This document shows, piece after piece, positions 26,550 through 36,560 of a stretch of 64,000 bases of DNA (positions within the stretch are counted from its first letter, which is position 1; every line of letters begins with the position of its first letter). The stretch is from NCBI RefSeq assembly GCF_014195655.1, contig NZ_JACICD010000001.1:596682-660681 (forward strand). Direction: 5' to 3'. A program made the translations under genes and the position numbers. This stretch comes from Ancylobacter tetraedralis (GTDB taxonomy: Bacteria; Pseudomonadota; Alphaproteobacteria; Rhizobiales; Xanthobacteraceae). The notes below the pieces were generated by a model. That model worked only from the letters and a program-made list of their open reading frames with translations. It searched no databases and was not told where the DNA came from.

Positions 26550-26844
26550 CACCCGCCCCGTTCCCCCTCTGGCTCGCCCAACCAGAATCATCTCGCCAAT
26601 CGGTGTCCCGATGCCGTTACGCAAACTAGGACAGGAGGAGGCAGGGGGTCATGTCCTCTAAATAGAGGATGCGTCGCGGGTTCTCTCGTTTAGCCGGGTA
26701 CGAATCCCCTCGACCGAGGCCGGGACGGCGCTCGAGCATGTTCCGCAGAAGTTGAATGACGCGTGCGATCAGAACCGGTTCCTGCCCATTGAATCTGGAA
26801 CATTTTCGTGTCGATCCGATGCTTCCGTCCGATCGGAAAAGGCG

Positions 26845-27612
26845 CTAGCCGGCACGATTGAGCCAGAGGCCCATGAGCGCGGCCCGGCTGCGCACCCCGA
26901 ACTTGCGGAAGATGCGCATGACATGCTGGTGGACGGTGGAGGACGCCACATCCATCTGCCGGGCGATCTGCTTTTCGGCCGCTCCGGTCAGGAGCAATTG
27001 CAGGATGCGGCGCTCCGTCGGCGTCAGCGGGGAAGAGGCGATCAGGAGCCCGTTCGCCAGCAAGAGGCTGCGGTGGAACCACTTTATCCCGCGCAAGGTG
27101 TAGGTGAGCCGGGCGATCTCCTCGTCGGCGAACGTTTGGTGCGAATAGAAGCCGAAATGGGACTCGCAGTTCTCGTTCAGCGGAAACGCGACGAACACCG
27201 CGTCACGCGTGCCGATCGAGCCGTAGTGACGCTCGTAGAACGCGCTGCCGAACCATTCCGGCGGCAGCTCCCGGCGGAACGAATAGGTGCGGAACGTGCC
27301 GACCGCGCGCATCGGCAAGAGGAAGGAGGGATCAATCTCGCGCCGGTCCCAGACGCGCAGTATTTCCTTGAAATGGCCTTCGTCCGGGTGCGGGGCGACC
27401 GGATGGAGCGCCTGCACCGCACCGACCCGCCAGCCCTCGAGCGGGTCCCCGCCGGTGTCTCCGTCGATCCGTATCGCACCCGCCCAGGTGGCGTTCCAGG
27501 CCCCGACCATGTCGCACAGCCGCCCCATGAAATGGGCAGCCGCCTGATCGGGCTGGCTGGCCTGGAAGTCGGAAAGCTCATCCCACAGGCGATGAATGAT
27601 CTCTGTCTGCAT
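26845..27612 (-). CDS. LuxR-type helix-turn-helix regulator
   Basis: This 255-aa protein has a C-terminal LuxR/GerE HTH (LTPTERRILQLLLTGAAEKQIARQMDVASSTVHQHVMRIFRKFGV, about 190-235). The N-terminal 180 residues have no recognisable autoinducer or receiver domain, but contain conserved-looking aromatic stretches (FGFYSHQTFADEEIARLTYTLRGIKWFHRSLLLA) that could bind a ligand. ATG 27612 follows AAGAAGAAC. It sits 295 nt downstream of the proposed autotransporter start, on the same strand, and could control it. That link is inferred. Confidence 0.85.
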   Translation of the reverse strand: MQTEIIHRLWDELSDFQASQPDQAAAHFMGRLCDMVGAWNATWAGAIRIDGDTGGDPLEGWRVGAVQALHPVAPHPDEGHFKEILRVWDRREIDPSFLLPMRAVGTFRTYSFRRELPPEWFGSAFYERHYGSIGTRDAVFVAFPLNENCESHFGFYSHQTFADEEIARLTYTLRGIKWFHRSLLLANGLLIASSPLTPTERRILQLLLTGAAEKQIARQMDVASSTVHQHVMRIFRKFGVRSRAALMGLWLNRAG

Positions 27613-27748
27613 AGGTTCTTCTTGAGGGGTGCCGCAACCAATCGCGGGCACGGTTCAAATCATCTCTGTAGCCTCGCGAAATACCAACCTTCCACCCGAC
27701 AAGTTAAGATGCAAGACGCAGGTTTTGAGGCTTCCACCATTCGTCCTC

Positions 27749-27976
27749 GCGGATCGCACAGGGCGCAAACGCATCGTGCCGCGCGCCTGTGACGAGCGCT
27801 GCGCCATCCGCGGCTTGAAGCGGATTAAGGGTGGCCGGCGGGCCGAGGTCGCGGCGGCCCACATTCAGCCCCTTCAGGGGAACGGCCCTTATATCGTCAT
27901 CAATGGATTGGCTCTGTCAGGTACGGCGCACTGGATGTTCGACCGCGGGCGGATCGGGTTGTCCGATGCGATGCGC
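27749..27976 (+). pseudogene. HNH endonuclease C-terminal remnant
   Basis: The plus-strand frame reads DERCAIRGLKRIKGG, RAEVAAAHIQP, then NGLALSGTAHWMFDRGRIGL. That is the HNH nuclease metal-binding core: a His in AHI, Asn in NGLAL, His in HWMFD. The upstream part of such proteins (normally a further 100-250 residues) is missing, and one CxxC-type position is changed to CAIRG. The frame then runs without pause into the relaxase remnant, so this is a truncated gene joined to another. Confidence 0.6.
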
Positions 27977-27980
27977 CCGA

Positions 27981-28275
27981 CCTCATCAACCGGCTCCAGC
28001 GCCGCGAGACGGAGCGCGTCGCCGCCCACCTCGCCAAGTCGACCAGCCTGACCTACCGGCCTTCCGGTCGCGGCGAATATGTCTCGGGCACCGGCATCCG
28101 CCAGCTTCAGCTCGTCTTCGGCCGCTTCGCCATGCTGGAGGATGGGTCTCGGCTTCCAGCTCACGCCCTTGCAGCCGGTCTTCGACAAGCAGATCGGCCG
28201 CCATGTGAGGGCCTCACACGAAGCGATGGCGGGATCGAGTGCGATCGCGGTCGGCAGAGGGGCTGGGGTTGTGAG
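27981..28275 (+). pseudogene. VirD2/DUF3363-type relaxase, C-terminal remnant with two frameshifts
   Basis: From 27981 the plus strand codes DLINRLQRRETERVAAHLAK, GLTYRPS-like TSLTYRPSGRGEYVSGTG and GRFAMLEDG. The expected continuation LGFQLTPLQPVFDKQIGRHV is found in the next frame after an extra base near 28145. RSDGGIECDRGRQRGWG returns in the first frame after about 28205. This is the C-terminal end of the long relaxases of integrative conjugative elements in Hyphomicrobiales. Two compensating indels show it is dead. The N-terminal 80 percent is absent here. Confidence 0.7.
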
Positions 28276-28360
28276 GGCGCATCACACGGCGTGATACTTG
28301 CCCGTCGCCTGCGTGACATGGCCTCACAGCGTGGATGTTCCAGCGGGGAAGCCGCTCACA

Positions 28361-29746
28361 TCAAGGTAAGCAACCCAGCTGCCGCTCGAGCTGATGAAGG
28401 CTGGTCTCGCAACGTTCGGCGATCTCATCCACGTCGCTCTCGGTCACGATGAGCGGCGGGGAGAAGCCCAGCACGTCGCCCATGCAGCGCGCCACCAGGC
28501 CGTTGCCATAGGCGATGCGGTCGAAGGCCATGCCCACCTGCAGATGCGGATCGAAGGGCGTGCGGCTCGCCTTGTCCGCAACCAGCTCGATGCCCAGCAT
28601 CAGGCCGGCGCCGCGCACCTGCCCCACGATGGGCGACGCGCGGCCGATGCGCTCGAAATGGCCGCGAAGGCGTGCGCCCATCGCCCGAACGTGCTCGACG
28701 ATGTTCATTTCCTCATAGATGGCGATGGCTTCGAGCGCGACCGCCACGCCCACCGGGTGACCCGAATTTGTGAAGCCATGGCCGAAATTGCCGCCGGCTT
28801 TGTTGAATTCCTTCACGGCTTCATAGATCGCGGGCGCCAACACGACAGCCGAGATCGGGAAATAGGCGGAGGAGAGCCCCTTGGCGAGCGCCATCATGTC
28901 CGGGCTTGCGCCGACCGTGTCCTTGCCGAACCATTCCCCCGTGCGCCCGAAGCCGCAGACGATCTCATCATCGAGAAAGAGAATGTCGTACTTCTTCAGG
29001 ATCTGCTGGATCCGAGGAAAATAGCCGGCGGGCGGCAGGATGATGCCACCACCGGCATGGATCGGCTCGGCGATGAAGGCGGCGATGGAATCCGCGCCCT
29101 CGCGCAGGATGAGGGATTCCAGCTCGCGCGCGAGCCGCTCGACGAAGGCGGCCTCGTCCTCGCCCTCCAGCATGCCGCGATAGGCGTCGGGACACAGCGT
29201 GTGCAGGAAGCCCGGCAGCGGCAGGCCGAATTCGCGGTGCATGAAGCCGAGGCCGCACATGGAGGCCGCCGCGATGGTGGAGCCGTGGAAGGCGCGGTCG
29301 CGCGCGATCACCTTGCGCTTGGTCGGCTTGCCCCGCACCGTATGGTAGACCCAGGCGAGCTTCACCATGGTCTCGTTCGCCTCCGAGCCGGAGGTGGCGA
29401 AATAGGCCTTGCCGCCGGTCATGCCGGTGAGGTCGACCAGCTTCTCGGCCAGCTCTGTCGCCCCCGGCAGGGTGCGCTGGAAGAAGGTGTGGTAGAAGCC
29501 GAGCTCGGCATATTGCCGGCTTGCCGCAGCGGCGAGGCGCTCATTGGCAAAGCCCAGCGAGGCGCACCACAGCCCCGCCATGGCGTCGATATAGGGCTTT
29601 CCGGCGGCATCGTAGACGCGGATGCCTTCGCCGCGGGTGATCACGATCGGCCCGTTTTCCTCCATTTGCCGCGGATTGGTCTGCGAATGCAGATGGACGG
29701 CGACGTCGCGCCCCTCGAGCGAGTTCGGCAGCACGGGCTGGTTCAT
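28361..29746 (-). CDS. Class III (omega-amino acid:pyruvate type) aminotransferase
   Basis: This 461-aa PLP enzyme has GLWCASLGF near the N-terminus, FATSGSEANETMVKLA (phosphate-binding), FHGSTIAAASMCG, LFLDDEIVCGFGRTG (the Asp that binds the PLP nitrogen) and MALAKGLSSAYFPISA with the Schiff-base Lys. It transfers an omega-amino group, usually to pyruvate. The start has AGGTGATCC as ribosome site. It is transcribed in the same direction as the sugar ABC operon 290 nt upstream, with a 38-bp repeat in the gap, and may use an amino sugar or amine product of that system. Confidence 0.9.
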   Translation of the reverse strand: MNQPVLPNSLEGRDVAVHLHSQTNPRQMEENGPIVITRGEGIRVYDAAGKPYIDAMAGLWCASLGFANERLAAAASRQYAELGFYHTFFQRTLPGATELAEKLVDLTGMTGGKAYFATSGSEANETMVKLAWVYHTVRGKPTKRKVIARDRAFHGSTIAAASMCGLGFMHREFGLPLPGFLHTLCPDAYRGMLEGEDEAAFVERLARELESLILREGADSIAAFIAEPIHAGGGIILPPAGYFPRIQQILKKYDILFLDDEIVCGFGRTGEWFGKDTVGASPDMMALAKGLSSAYFPISAVVLAPAIYEAVKEFNKAGGNFGHGFTNSGHPVGVAVALEAIAIYEEMNIVEHVRAMGARLRGHFERIGRASPIVGQVRGAGLMLGIELVADKASRTPFDPHLQVGMAFDRIAYGNGLVARCMGDVLGFSPPLIVTESDVDEIAERCETSLHQLERQLGCLP

Positions 29747-30003
29747 GGATCACCTGTCGTGTGTTGATGGCGTGCGGGCGCCCGGCCTGCGCGCGCAATG
29801 CCGCAGCGGCCGATGCCATGCATGTCTGAAGAGAAGTTCGATCGCATTCGGCCGCCGAGGGGAGGCGACCTCACCGCGGGAACGAGCGAATGATGGTTTC
29901 GTGTCTTAGTGGGCGGCTTGGATGATCAACCGCCCGGCCGGGACGACGGCCATGAATGCCTTACTTCATTGCTGACATCGCCAGATTGCCGAGAGCCTGC
30001 CAT

Positions 30004-30035
30004 GCTGTCAATAATTATTCCGTCAAACGGACTTA

Positions 30036-30041
<6 letters not shown>
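30004..30041. repeat. 38-bp direct repeat, copy 1
   Basis: This copy is identical to 34248-34285 at 37 of 38 positions (C-G-G against C-T-G in the centre). It covers the last codons of the ABC ATPase gene and lies about 260 nt upstream of the aminotransferase. It contains the centre GTCAAACGGAC with AT-rich arms. Either a second operator of the ROK regulator or a recombination scar. Confidence 0.85.
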
Positions 30042-31145
<1,104 letters not shown>

Positions 31146-31152
31146 ACCGTGG

Positions 31153-32001
31153 TCATCCTTTCATCATCCCGTCGGCGAAGCCGCGCACGATCCAGTCGCG
31201 GAACAGCACCGCCAGCAGGATCACCGGCACGACGCTGATCAGCGCCGCCGCCATCATCTGGCCGAACACGGTCTGGTACTGGCCGGCAAAGGCGGCGATC
31301 ACCAGCGGGACGGTCTGCGCCGACTGGCGCGTGAGGATCAGCGCGAAGAAGAACTCGTTCCACGCCTCGACAAAGGCGAAAACGGCCGCGGCGCCGAGCG
31401 GGGGAAGCGAGATGGGCAGCACGATGTGCCAGAAGGTCCCGATCACCCCGGCCCCGTCGATCGCCGCCGCCTTTTCCAGACCGTCGGGAATGCCGAGGAA
31501 GAAATTGCGCAGGATCCAGATGACGATGGGAAGGTTGAACGAGAGGTAGACGACACCCAGCGAGAACAGATTGTCGATCAGCCCGAGCCGGCTGATGACG
31601 AGGAAAAGCGGAATGGCGATGGCGATGCTCGGCAGCATCTGTGTCGCCAGCACGAGGAAGGCGATGGCACTCGCGCGCGGCACCGAGAGCCGGGCCAGCG
31701 CATAGGCCGCCGGTGCGCCCAGCGCCAGCGAGGCGAGGGTGGCAAACAGCGCGACGATGAGCGAGTTCAGCATGCCACGTCCGAGCGCCGCCGCCGAACC
31801 GATCACCGTGATGAAATTGGAGAGTGTCAGGTTCTGCGGGGAGAGGTCGGGCGGCCGGGCGATGAGCGCCCGCTGTTCCAGCACGCTCGACAGCGCGAGC
31901 CAAAGGATCGGCGCCGCTGACCAGATGACGAAGAGGACGAGGCCGGCGCCGGTGAGCAGCCGCAGGCTGAAGCCGCCGCGACGATGATGTGCATAGCTCA
32001 T
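31153..32001 (-). CDS. Sugar ABC transporter permease (MalG/UgpE type)
   Basis: This 282-aa protein has six membrane spans and the EAA loop EKAAAIDGAGVIGTFWHIVLP, which contacts the ATPase. The start at 32001 overlaps the stop of the preceding permease by 4 nt (ATGA). It pairs with that permease to form the channel. Confidence 0.92.
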   Translation of the reverse strand: MSYAHHRRGGFSLRLLTGAGLVLFVIWSAAPILWLALSSVLEQRALIARPPDLSPQNLTLSNFITVIGSAAALGRGMLNSLIVALFATLASLALGAPAAYALARLSVPRASAIAFLVLATQMLPSIAIAIPLFLVISRLGLIDNLFSLGVVYLSFNLPIVIWILRNFFLGIPDGLEKAAAIDGAGVIGTFWHIVLPISLPPLGAAAVFAFVEAWNEFFFALILTRQSAQTVPLVIAAFAGQYQTVFGQMMAAALISVVPVILLAVLFRDWIVRGFADGMMKG

Positions 32002-32903
32002 CGCGCGGCCTCCCCCGCCGGGCGCACCAGCCGAATGTAGAGAATGGCCAGCAGGATGGTCATGACGAAGATGACGTTGGCGATGGCCGCGCCATAACCG
32101 ATGTCGAGGAAGTTGAAGGTCACGCGATAGGCGAGGAAGTTCAGCAGCACCGTCGCATCGGCCGGCCCGCCGCGTGTGAGCACGAAGACCAGGTCGAAGA
32201 TGCGCAGCGACCAGATGGTCTGCAGCACAACAGCGACGGCAATGGCGGCCCGCATGGAGGGCAGCGTGACATGCATCAGCGTCTGCAGGCGGCTCGCGCC
32301 GTCCATATAGGCCGCCTTGTAGAGGACGGAGGGCACGCGCTGGAGGCCGGCGAGCAACAGCAGCGCGACGAAGGGCACCGACTTCCACACATCGACCAGC
32401 AGGAGGAAATTGAGCGCCGAGACCGGAGTGCCGAGCCACACCTGATAGACGTCGATGATCCCGAGCGACTGGAGAAGGCCATTCAGCACGCCGTAATTGG
32501 CGTTGAGGATCCACTTCCACAGCACGGCATTGGCCACCGGCGCGATCGCCCACGGCACCACCAGCAGGATGCGGAACAGCCCGGCGCGTCCGAAGGGATG
32601 GTTGAGGAGCAGGGCGATCGCGAAGGCGATCAGCACGACCAGCACCACTTCGGCCGCGGCGAAATAGAGGGTATTCAAGAGCGCCCGGCGAAACGTCTCG
32701 TCGGCGACGAGGCGCTGGAAATTGGCCAGTCCCACGAACTGCCGGTCGATGCCGCCAGCCGCGAGCTGCACTTTCTGGAACGCGAGGAGCAGCGATTCCA
32801 CAATGGGGTAGCCGAGGATCGCCAGCAGCACGACGATCGACGGCGCGAGGAGGAACAGGCCGGCGGTTTGCCGGCGCTGTTCATACGTGGCGGGGGAGGG
32901 CAT
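31998..32903 (-). CDS. Sugar ABC transporter permease (MalF/UgpA type)
   Basis: This 301-aa protein has six membrane spans and the EAA-type loop YKAAYMDGASRLQTLMHVTLP. The start at 32903 is 9 nt after the substrate-binding protein gene stop. Longer upstream open frame is antisense-like shadow and was not used. Confidence 0.92.
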   Translation of the reverse strand: MPSPATYEQRRQTAGLFLLAPSIVVLLAILGYPIVESLLLAFQKVQLAAGGIDRQFVGLANFQRLVADETFRRALLNTLYFAAAEVVLVVLIAFAIALLLNHPFGRAGLFRILLVVPWAIAPVANAVLWKWILNANYGVLNGLLQSLGIIDVYQVWLGTPVSALNFLLLVDVWKSVPFVALLLLAGLQRVPSVLYKAAYMDGASRLQTLMHVTLPSMRAAIAVAVVLQTIWSLRIFDLVFVLTRGGPADATVLLNFLAYRVTFNFLDIGYGAAIANVIFVMTILLAILYIRLVRPAGEAAR

Positions 32904-32911
32904 CGGGGCGA

Positions 32912-34186
32912 TCAGCCGCGGCGCTTCACAATGGCGGTAACGAGATCGGAGGCATCCGCGATGGCCTGCGCCGCCGTTTTCTGGCCCTGCAGGGCCTTCT
33001 GGACTTCCGTGCCCAGCGCCTGAGTCACCTGATTGAAGTCGGGGGTGACGAAGCTGTTGTAAGGGTGCTTCGCCTGCTCCAGAACCACGGCGGCGTTCGG
33101 CAGCTTCTGCTGCACCTCGGGGTCGGCGAGTACCGAGAGCCGGATCGGTAGCCAGCCCGTATCGAGCGCCTGCCGCTTCTGTACGTCGGCATCGAGATAG
33201 AACTCGACGAGCTGGCGGGCGAGAGCCGGATCGGCGCTGGTCTTGCTGACGGTCCAGGCATCGGTCCCATCGATCGACGCGCTGCCGGCGGGGCCGGCCG
33301 GCAGGATCGCGCTGCCAAGCTTGCCGACGATCTGCGATTGCGCCGGGTCCTGCGCCGCGTTCCACATGAAGGGCCAGTTCATCATCATCGAGGCGCGACC
33401 CGCCATCAGCACGTTGGTCGCGTCGTTGATGCCGGCATAGGAGATGGAGCCGGGGTCGGAACCCGGCATCAGGTCCATCATCATCTGCAGCGCCGCCACG
33501 CCGGCATCGCCCTTGAAGACGGGCAGGCCGTCCTCGCCATACATCTTCCCGCCCGCCTGCTGGAGGAACGCCATCCAGTAGCTGGCGGTGCCGCCGATGC
33601 CGGCTGGATCACCGTAATTGGCGACGAAGCCGTAGCGGCCGGCCCGCGTCAGTTCCTTTGCCGCGCGCTTGAACTCGTCCCAATTTTTCGGCGCAGCGCT
33701 GAAGCCGATCTCGGCGAGGTGCTCCTTGTTGTAGAACAAGGTGAGCAACGACAGGGTGAATACCGCGCCGTAGCGCTTGCCCTGCCACGTCACGGTCTCG
33801 AAGCTGGAGGCCGGGAGGTCGTCGACGAGCGCCTTCGGCAGGTCGTCGGCGAACGGGGCCAGGAAGGCGGCGAATTCCGGCACCCAGCCGCACATATACA
33901 GCACGTTCCAGGGCGCCGAGCCGGACGCGAAAGCGGTGGCCATGCGGTCATGCAGCTGCGGCCAGGCGAGCAGATCATAGCTTACCTGCGCATTGTGCGC
34001 CTTCTTCCAGGCCTCGAACGCCGCTTCGGCGAACTTTGCCGCTCCCGGCGGCGCGGGATCGGGCGGCAGGGGGCCGAAGACGCTCAGCGCCTCCGACGCG
34101 CGGGCCGTGTCAAAGGGAAGGCTGGCGGCAGCACCGGCCGCACAGGCGGCCAGCAGCATGTCGCGACGCGACAGCAGGACAGACAT
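32912..34186 (-). CDS. Sugar ABC transporter substrate-binding protein (Tat-exported)
   Basis: This 424-aa extracellular-solute-binding family 1 protein has a twin-arginine signal (SRRDMLLAACAAGAAASLP, cleavage after TARA near residue 30). Typical SBP features follow: LLTLFYNKEHLAEIGF, WMAFLQQAGGKMY and GASAWTVSKTS-like IDGTDAWTVSKTS. It is the first gene of the minus-strand operon. The 38-bp repeat copy 2 lies about 62-99 nt upstream, between it and the divergent ROK gene. The substrate is not readable; a carbohydrate is likely. Confidence 0.9.
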   Translation of the reverse strand: MSVLLSRRDMLLAACAAGAAASLPFDTARASEALSVFGPLPPDPAPPGAAKFAEAAFEAWKKAHNAQVSYDLLAWPQLHDRMATAFASGSAPWNVLYMCGWVPEFAAFLAPFADDLPKALVDDLPASSFETVTWQGKRYGAVFTLSLLTLFYNKEHLAEIGFSAAPKNWDEFKRAAKELTRAGRYGFVANYGDPAGIGGTASYWMAFLQQAGGKMYGEDGLPVFKGDAGVAALQMMMDLMPGSDPGSISYAGINDATNVLMAGRASMMMNWPFMWNAAQDPAQSQIVGKLGSAILPAGPAGSASIDGTDAWTVSKTSADPALARQLVEFYLDADVQKRQALDTGWLPIRLSVLADPEVQQKLPNAAVVLEQAKHPYNSFVTPDFNQVTQALGTEVQKALQGQKTAAQAIADASDLVTAIVKRRG

Positions 34187-34247
34187 GGATGGACCCCTTC
34201 TGGCTTTTGACTTACGCCTTGCCACCAGAGTGCGAGGGGTGCCTTGC

Positions 34248-34285
34248 GCTGTCAATAATTATTCCGTCAAACTGACTTATTAATT
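34248..34285. promoter_or_regulatory. 38-bp repeat copy 2, likely ROK operator in the divergent promoter
   Basis: This element sits between the divergent SBP and ROK genes, ending 14 nt before the ROK start. The centre GTCAAACTGAC is a GTCA-N3-TGAC palindrome flanked by AT-rich arms (AATAATTATT and TTATTAATT). A near-perfect copy lies at 30004-30041, at the far end of the same operon. Confidence 0.6.
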
Positions 34286-34299
34286 TAAGTGGTGCTGAT

Positions 34300-35490
34300 A
34301 TGCTGTCCGCGACGAATGCGGTGAAGTCCAAATCGCTCAATCTCTGGGTGGTGCTCGAGACCGTCCGCATTCGCGGCCCCATTCCCCGTATCGCCATTTC
34401 GGAGATCACCGGCCTGTCGAAGCAGGCAACTTCCGATCTCGTCGAGGAACTGCTCTCCCTCGGCTTCGTGCAGGAGGAAAAGTCAGGCGAGCGGCGGGTC
34501 GGCAAGCCGCCGAAGCCGATCGCCGTCCGTGCGGATGGCGCTTTTACTCTCGGCTTTCACGTCGATTTCGGCGTGGCGAACGCGGTCGTGATGAATCTTG
34601 GCGGCGCGGTTCTTCACCAGGAGGTGCATCCACTCGGCAGCGCCGACGTGACGGTGGTGGCGCAGACGCTCGCCGCGATGGTTCCCCGGCTCCTGACCCG
34701 TGGCGGAGCAGGGCGGTTTCTCGGTATCGGCCTCGCGACGCCGGGTCCGTTTAACGTTCCCCGCATGAGCCCGCCCCGCCTGCCGGGATGGGATGGTCTC
34801 GCCCTGCAGCGTGCGCTGGCGGAGGCGACGAACCATCCCGTGGCACTCGCCAATGACGGCCAATGCGCGATATCCGCCGAAGCGCGTTTCGGTGTCGCCG
34901 CGCGCCAGCTGCACGATTTCGTCTACCTCTACATCGGCGACGGACTTGGCACCGGCATCATGATCAATGGCGTAGTCCTGGCTGGCGCCCGGGGAAATGC
35001 CGGCGAACTCGGGCACACGATCGCGGTTCCCGGCGGGAACGCCTGCGTCTGCGGCAAGAAGGGGTGCCTGGAAACCTATGTCAGTGTCGAGGCGCTGCGG
35101 CGATTCCTGGCGTCGCGGGGGGCGGGTCCGGTGCCGGATCTGAGCGATCCCGTCGCGGCCGACCATCCGCTCGTGGCGCAGTGGATCGAGCAAGCCATCG
35201 TGCCGCTGCGCGATGGCATCAATACGCTGGAAAATCTCTTCGATCCCGAGACGATCATGATCGGCGGCAATGCGCCGGCCTGGCTGATCGACGCCCTTAT
35301 CCGGACGGTGGAGCCGCTTCACGAATCGATCGCCTTGCACGGTAATCGTGATCTGCCGCGCCTCATGCGGCCCGATCTCGGCGCGGACGCCGTGGCGCGC
35401 GGCGCTGCCACCCTGCCGATCCTCACGCTGCTCAATCCGCATTACCGCAGCGCGGACGGCGCAAGGAACGGGGCGGAGAGCGAGGGCTGA
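34300..35490 (+). CDS. ROK-family (NagC/XylR) transcriptional regulator
   Basis: This 396-aa protein has an N-terminal winged helix (RIAISEITGLSKQATSDLVEELLSLGFV, about 28-60) and a sugar-kinase-like ROK domain. The zinc site is visible as the His of GELGHTIAVPGG plus the CVCGKKGCLETY cysteine cluster. GDGLGTGIMING is the phosphate-loop-like stretch. Such proteins bind a sugar and release DNA. It is divergent from the first ABC operon, which it probably represses through the repeat at 34248. Confidence 0.92.
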   Translation: MLSATNAVKSKSLNLWVVLETVRIRGPIPRIAISEITGLSKQATSDLVEELLSLGFVQEEKSGERRVGKPPKPIAVRADGAFTLGFHVDFGVANAVVMNLGGAVLHQEVHPLGSADVTVVAQTLAAMVPRLLTRGGAGRFLGIGLATPGPFNVPRMSPPRLPGWDGLALQRALAEATNHPVALANDGQCAISAEARFGVAARQLHDFVYLYIGDGLGTGIMINGVVLAGARGNAGELGHTIAVPGGNACVCGKKGCLETYVSVEALRRFLASRGAGPVPDLSDPVAADHPLVAQWIEQAIVPLRDGINTLENLFDPETIMIGGNAPAWLIDALIRTVEPLHESIALHGNRDLPRLMRPDLGADAVARGAATLPILTLLNPHYRSADGARNGAESEG

Positions 35491-35525
35491 CCCGACGGAA
35501 AATGGAGGGTGGCAGAGGCCGCGTC

Positions 35526-35542
35526 ATGGAGTAAAACACCAG
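35526..35542. promoter_or_regulatory. Degenerate RpiR-type operator at the rpiR start
   Basis: ATGGAG-TAAAA-CACCAG matches the inverted repeat found three times downstream of the gene (ATGGAG-N5-CTCCAT) in the left arm fully and the right arm partly. It ends 1 nt before ATG 35544, a position suited to autorepression. Confidence 0.45.
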
Positions 35543-35543
35543 C

Positions 35544-36386
35544 ATGCCGCGCGACAGCCACTCCCCGACGACCAGCAATTCCCAGGCGGGCACCGGATAT
35601 TCCGGCCCTCTCGCTTATCTCGAAGCCAGCATGCCGAGCCTGCCGAATGTTCTGGCGCGCACGGCGCTGTACATCGTCGAGAACCCGGAGAAGGTCGTTC
35701 GCTTTTCGCTCAAGGAACTCAGCCGGCTGTGCCGCGCTGGCGAGGCCAGCATCATTCGCCTGTGTCAGATGTCGGGGTTCAATGGCTTCTCCGATTTCAA
35801 GCTGGCGCTGGCTGGCGAACTGGCCGTACGCGACACGGTCGGGACGGAGGCGGTGCCGAAGGACGAGCACCAGCTGCTGACGCTGGCTGGCGAACTTTCC
35901 CGCTCGGTGACGCGCACGGCGGAAGGGCTCGATCTCGCACTCGTGCAGAAGGTCGCCGATCGGCTGCGCCCGCTCCATCGCATCGACATTTATGGCTCGG
36001 GCGTCTCCGGCATCATTGCCGAACTGTTCTCCTACCGGCTTTTGCGCTCCCGCCTGAACGCGCACGCCTTTCGCGATGTCACCCTCGCTCACGAGGTGGC
36101 GAACGGCCTCGGGCCGCATTCGGCCGCGATCGCCATTTCCGAATCCGGCGTGACCCTCAACACCGTCGATTTCCTGCGAACGGCACGCGCGGCGGGGGCC
36201 TACTGCGTCGCGGTGACGTGCCACCCGAAAAGCGCGCTGGCGCGCCACGCCGATGTGGTGCTGCCCATGGCGAAGCTGAACATCCCGGCCTATGGCGGCT
36301 ACATCAACGCGGTGCCGCGGGCTGTCTACATCGCGGAGGCGCTTGCCGCGCTCGCGGCGCCTCGCGGACCCGACATTGACGCCTGA
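35544..36386 (+). CDS. MurR/RpiR-family regulator with SIS domain
   Basis: About 280 aa. An N-terminal HTH_6 domain (about 30-105: VVRFSLKELSRLCRAGEASIIRLCQMSGFNGFSDFK) is followed by a SIS sugar-phosphate-binding domain (about 125-265: RIDIYGSGVSGIIAELFSYRL, IAISESGVTLNTVDFLRTARAAGAYCVAVT). It would sense a phosphosugar and control the second ABC operon 175 nt downstream. Its stop codon overlaps the first operator copy. Confidence 0.92.
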   Translation: MPRDSHSPTTSNSQAGTGYSGPLAYLEASMPSLPNVLARTALYIVENPEKVVRFSLKELSRLCRAGEASIIRLCQMSGFNGFSDFKLALAGELAVRDTVGTEAVPKDEHQLLTLAGELSRSVTRTAEGLDLALVQKVADRLRPLHRIDIYGSGVSGIIAELFSYRLLRSRLNAHAFRDVTLAHEVANGLGPHSAAIAISESGVTLNTVDFLRTARAAGAYCVAVTCHPKSALARHADVVLPMAKLNIPAYGGYINAVPRAVYIAEALAALAAPRGPDIDA

Positions 36387-36506
36387 TGGAGTTTTTCTCC
36401 ATTGATGGCGTCATAAAAATGAAGTAATGCTCCATTAACGTCCCGCTCATGAGGACGTCGCGCCCATTCGGGCTGGATCCTGCGCAGGCGTGGAGTTTTG
36501 CTCCGT
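36386..36506. promoter_or_regulatory. Three-copy RpiR operator array before the second sugar operon
   Basis: ATGGAG-TTTTT-CTCCAT (36386-36402) is a perfect inverted repeat. ATGAAG-TAATG-CTCCAT (36419-36435) has one mismatch. GTGGAG-TTTTG-CTCCGT (36490-36506) differs only in its outermost bases. All have 6-bp arms around 5 nt. The array fills the gap between rpiR and the ABC ATPase gene, so the RpiR protein very likely controls that operon. Confidence 0.75.
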
Positions 36507-36560
36507 GGCGCAACGGCGCAGGCAACTAAACGGCACCATAAACAGAGGGCGACCGTGCCA

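Noticed and set aside
26640-26700. AT-containing patch upstream of the autotransporter, considered as a promoter
   Set aside because: No -35/-10 pair with acceptable spacing could be identified with confidence.
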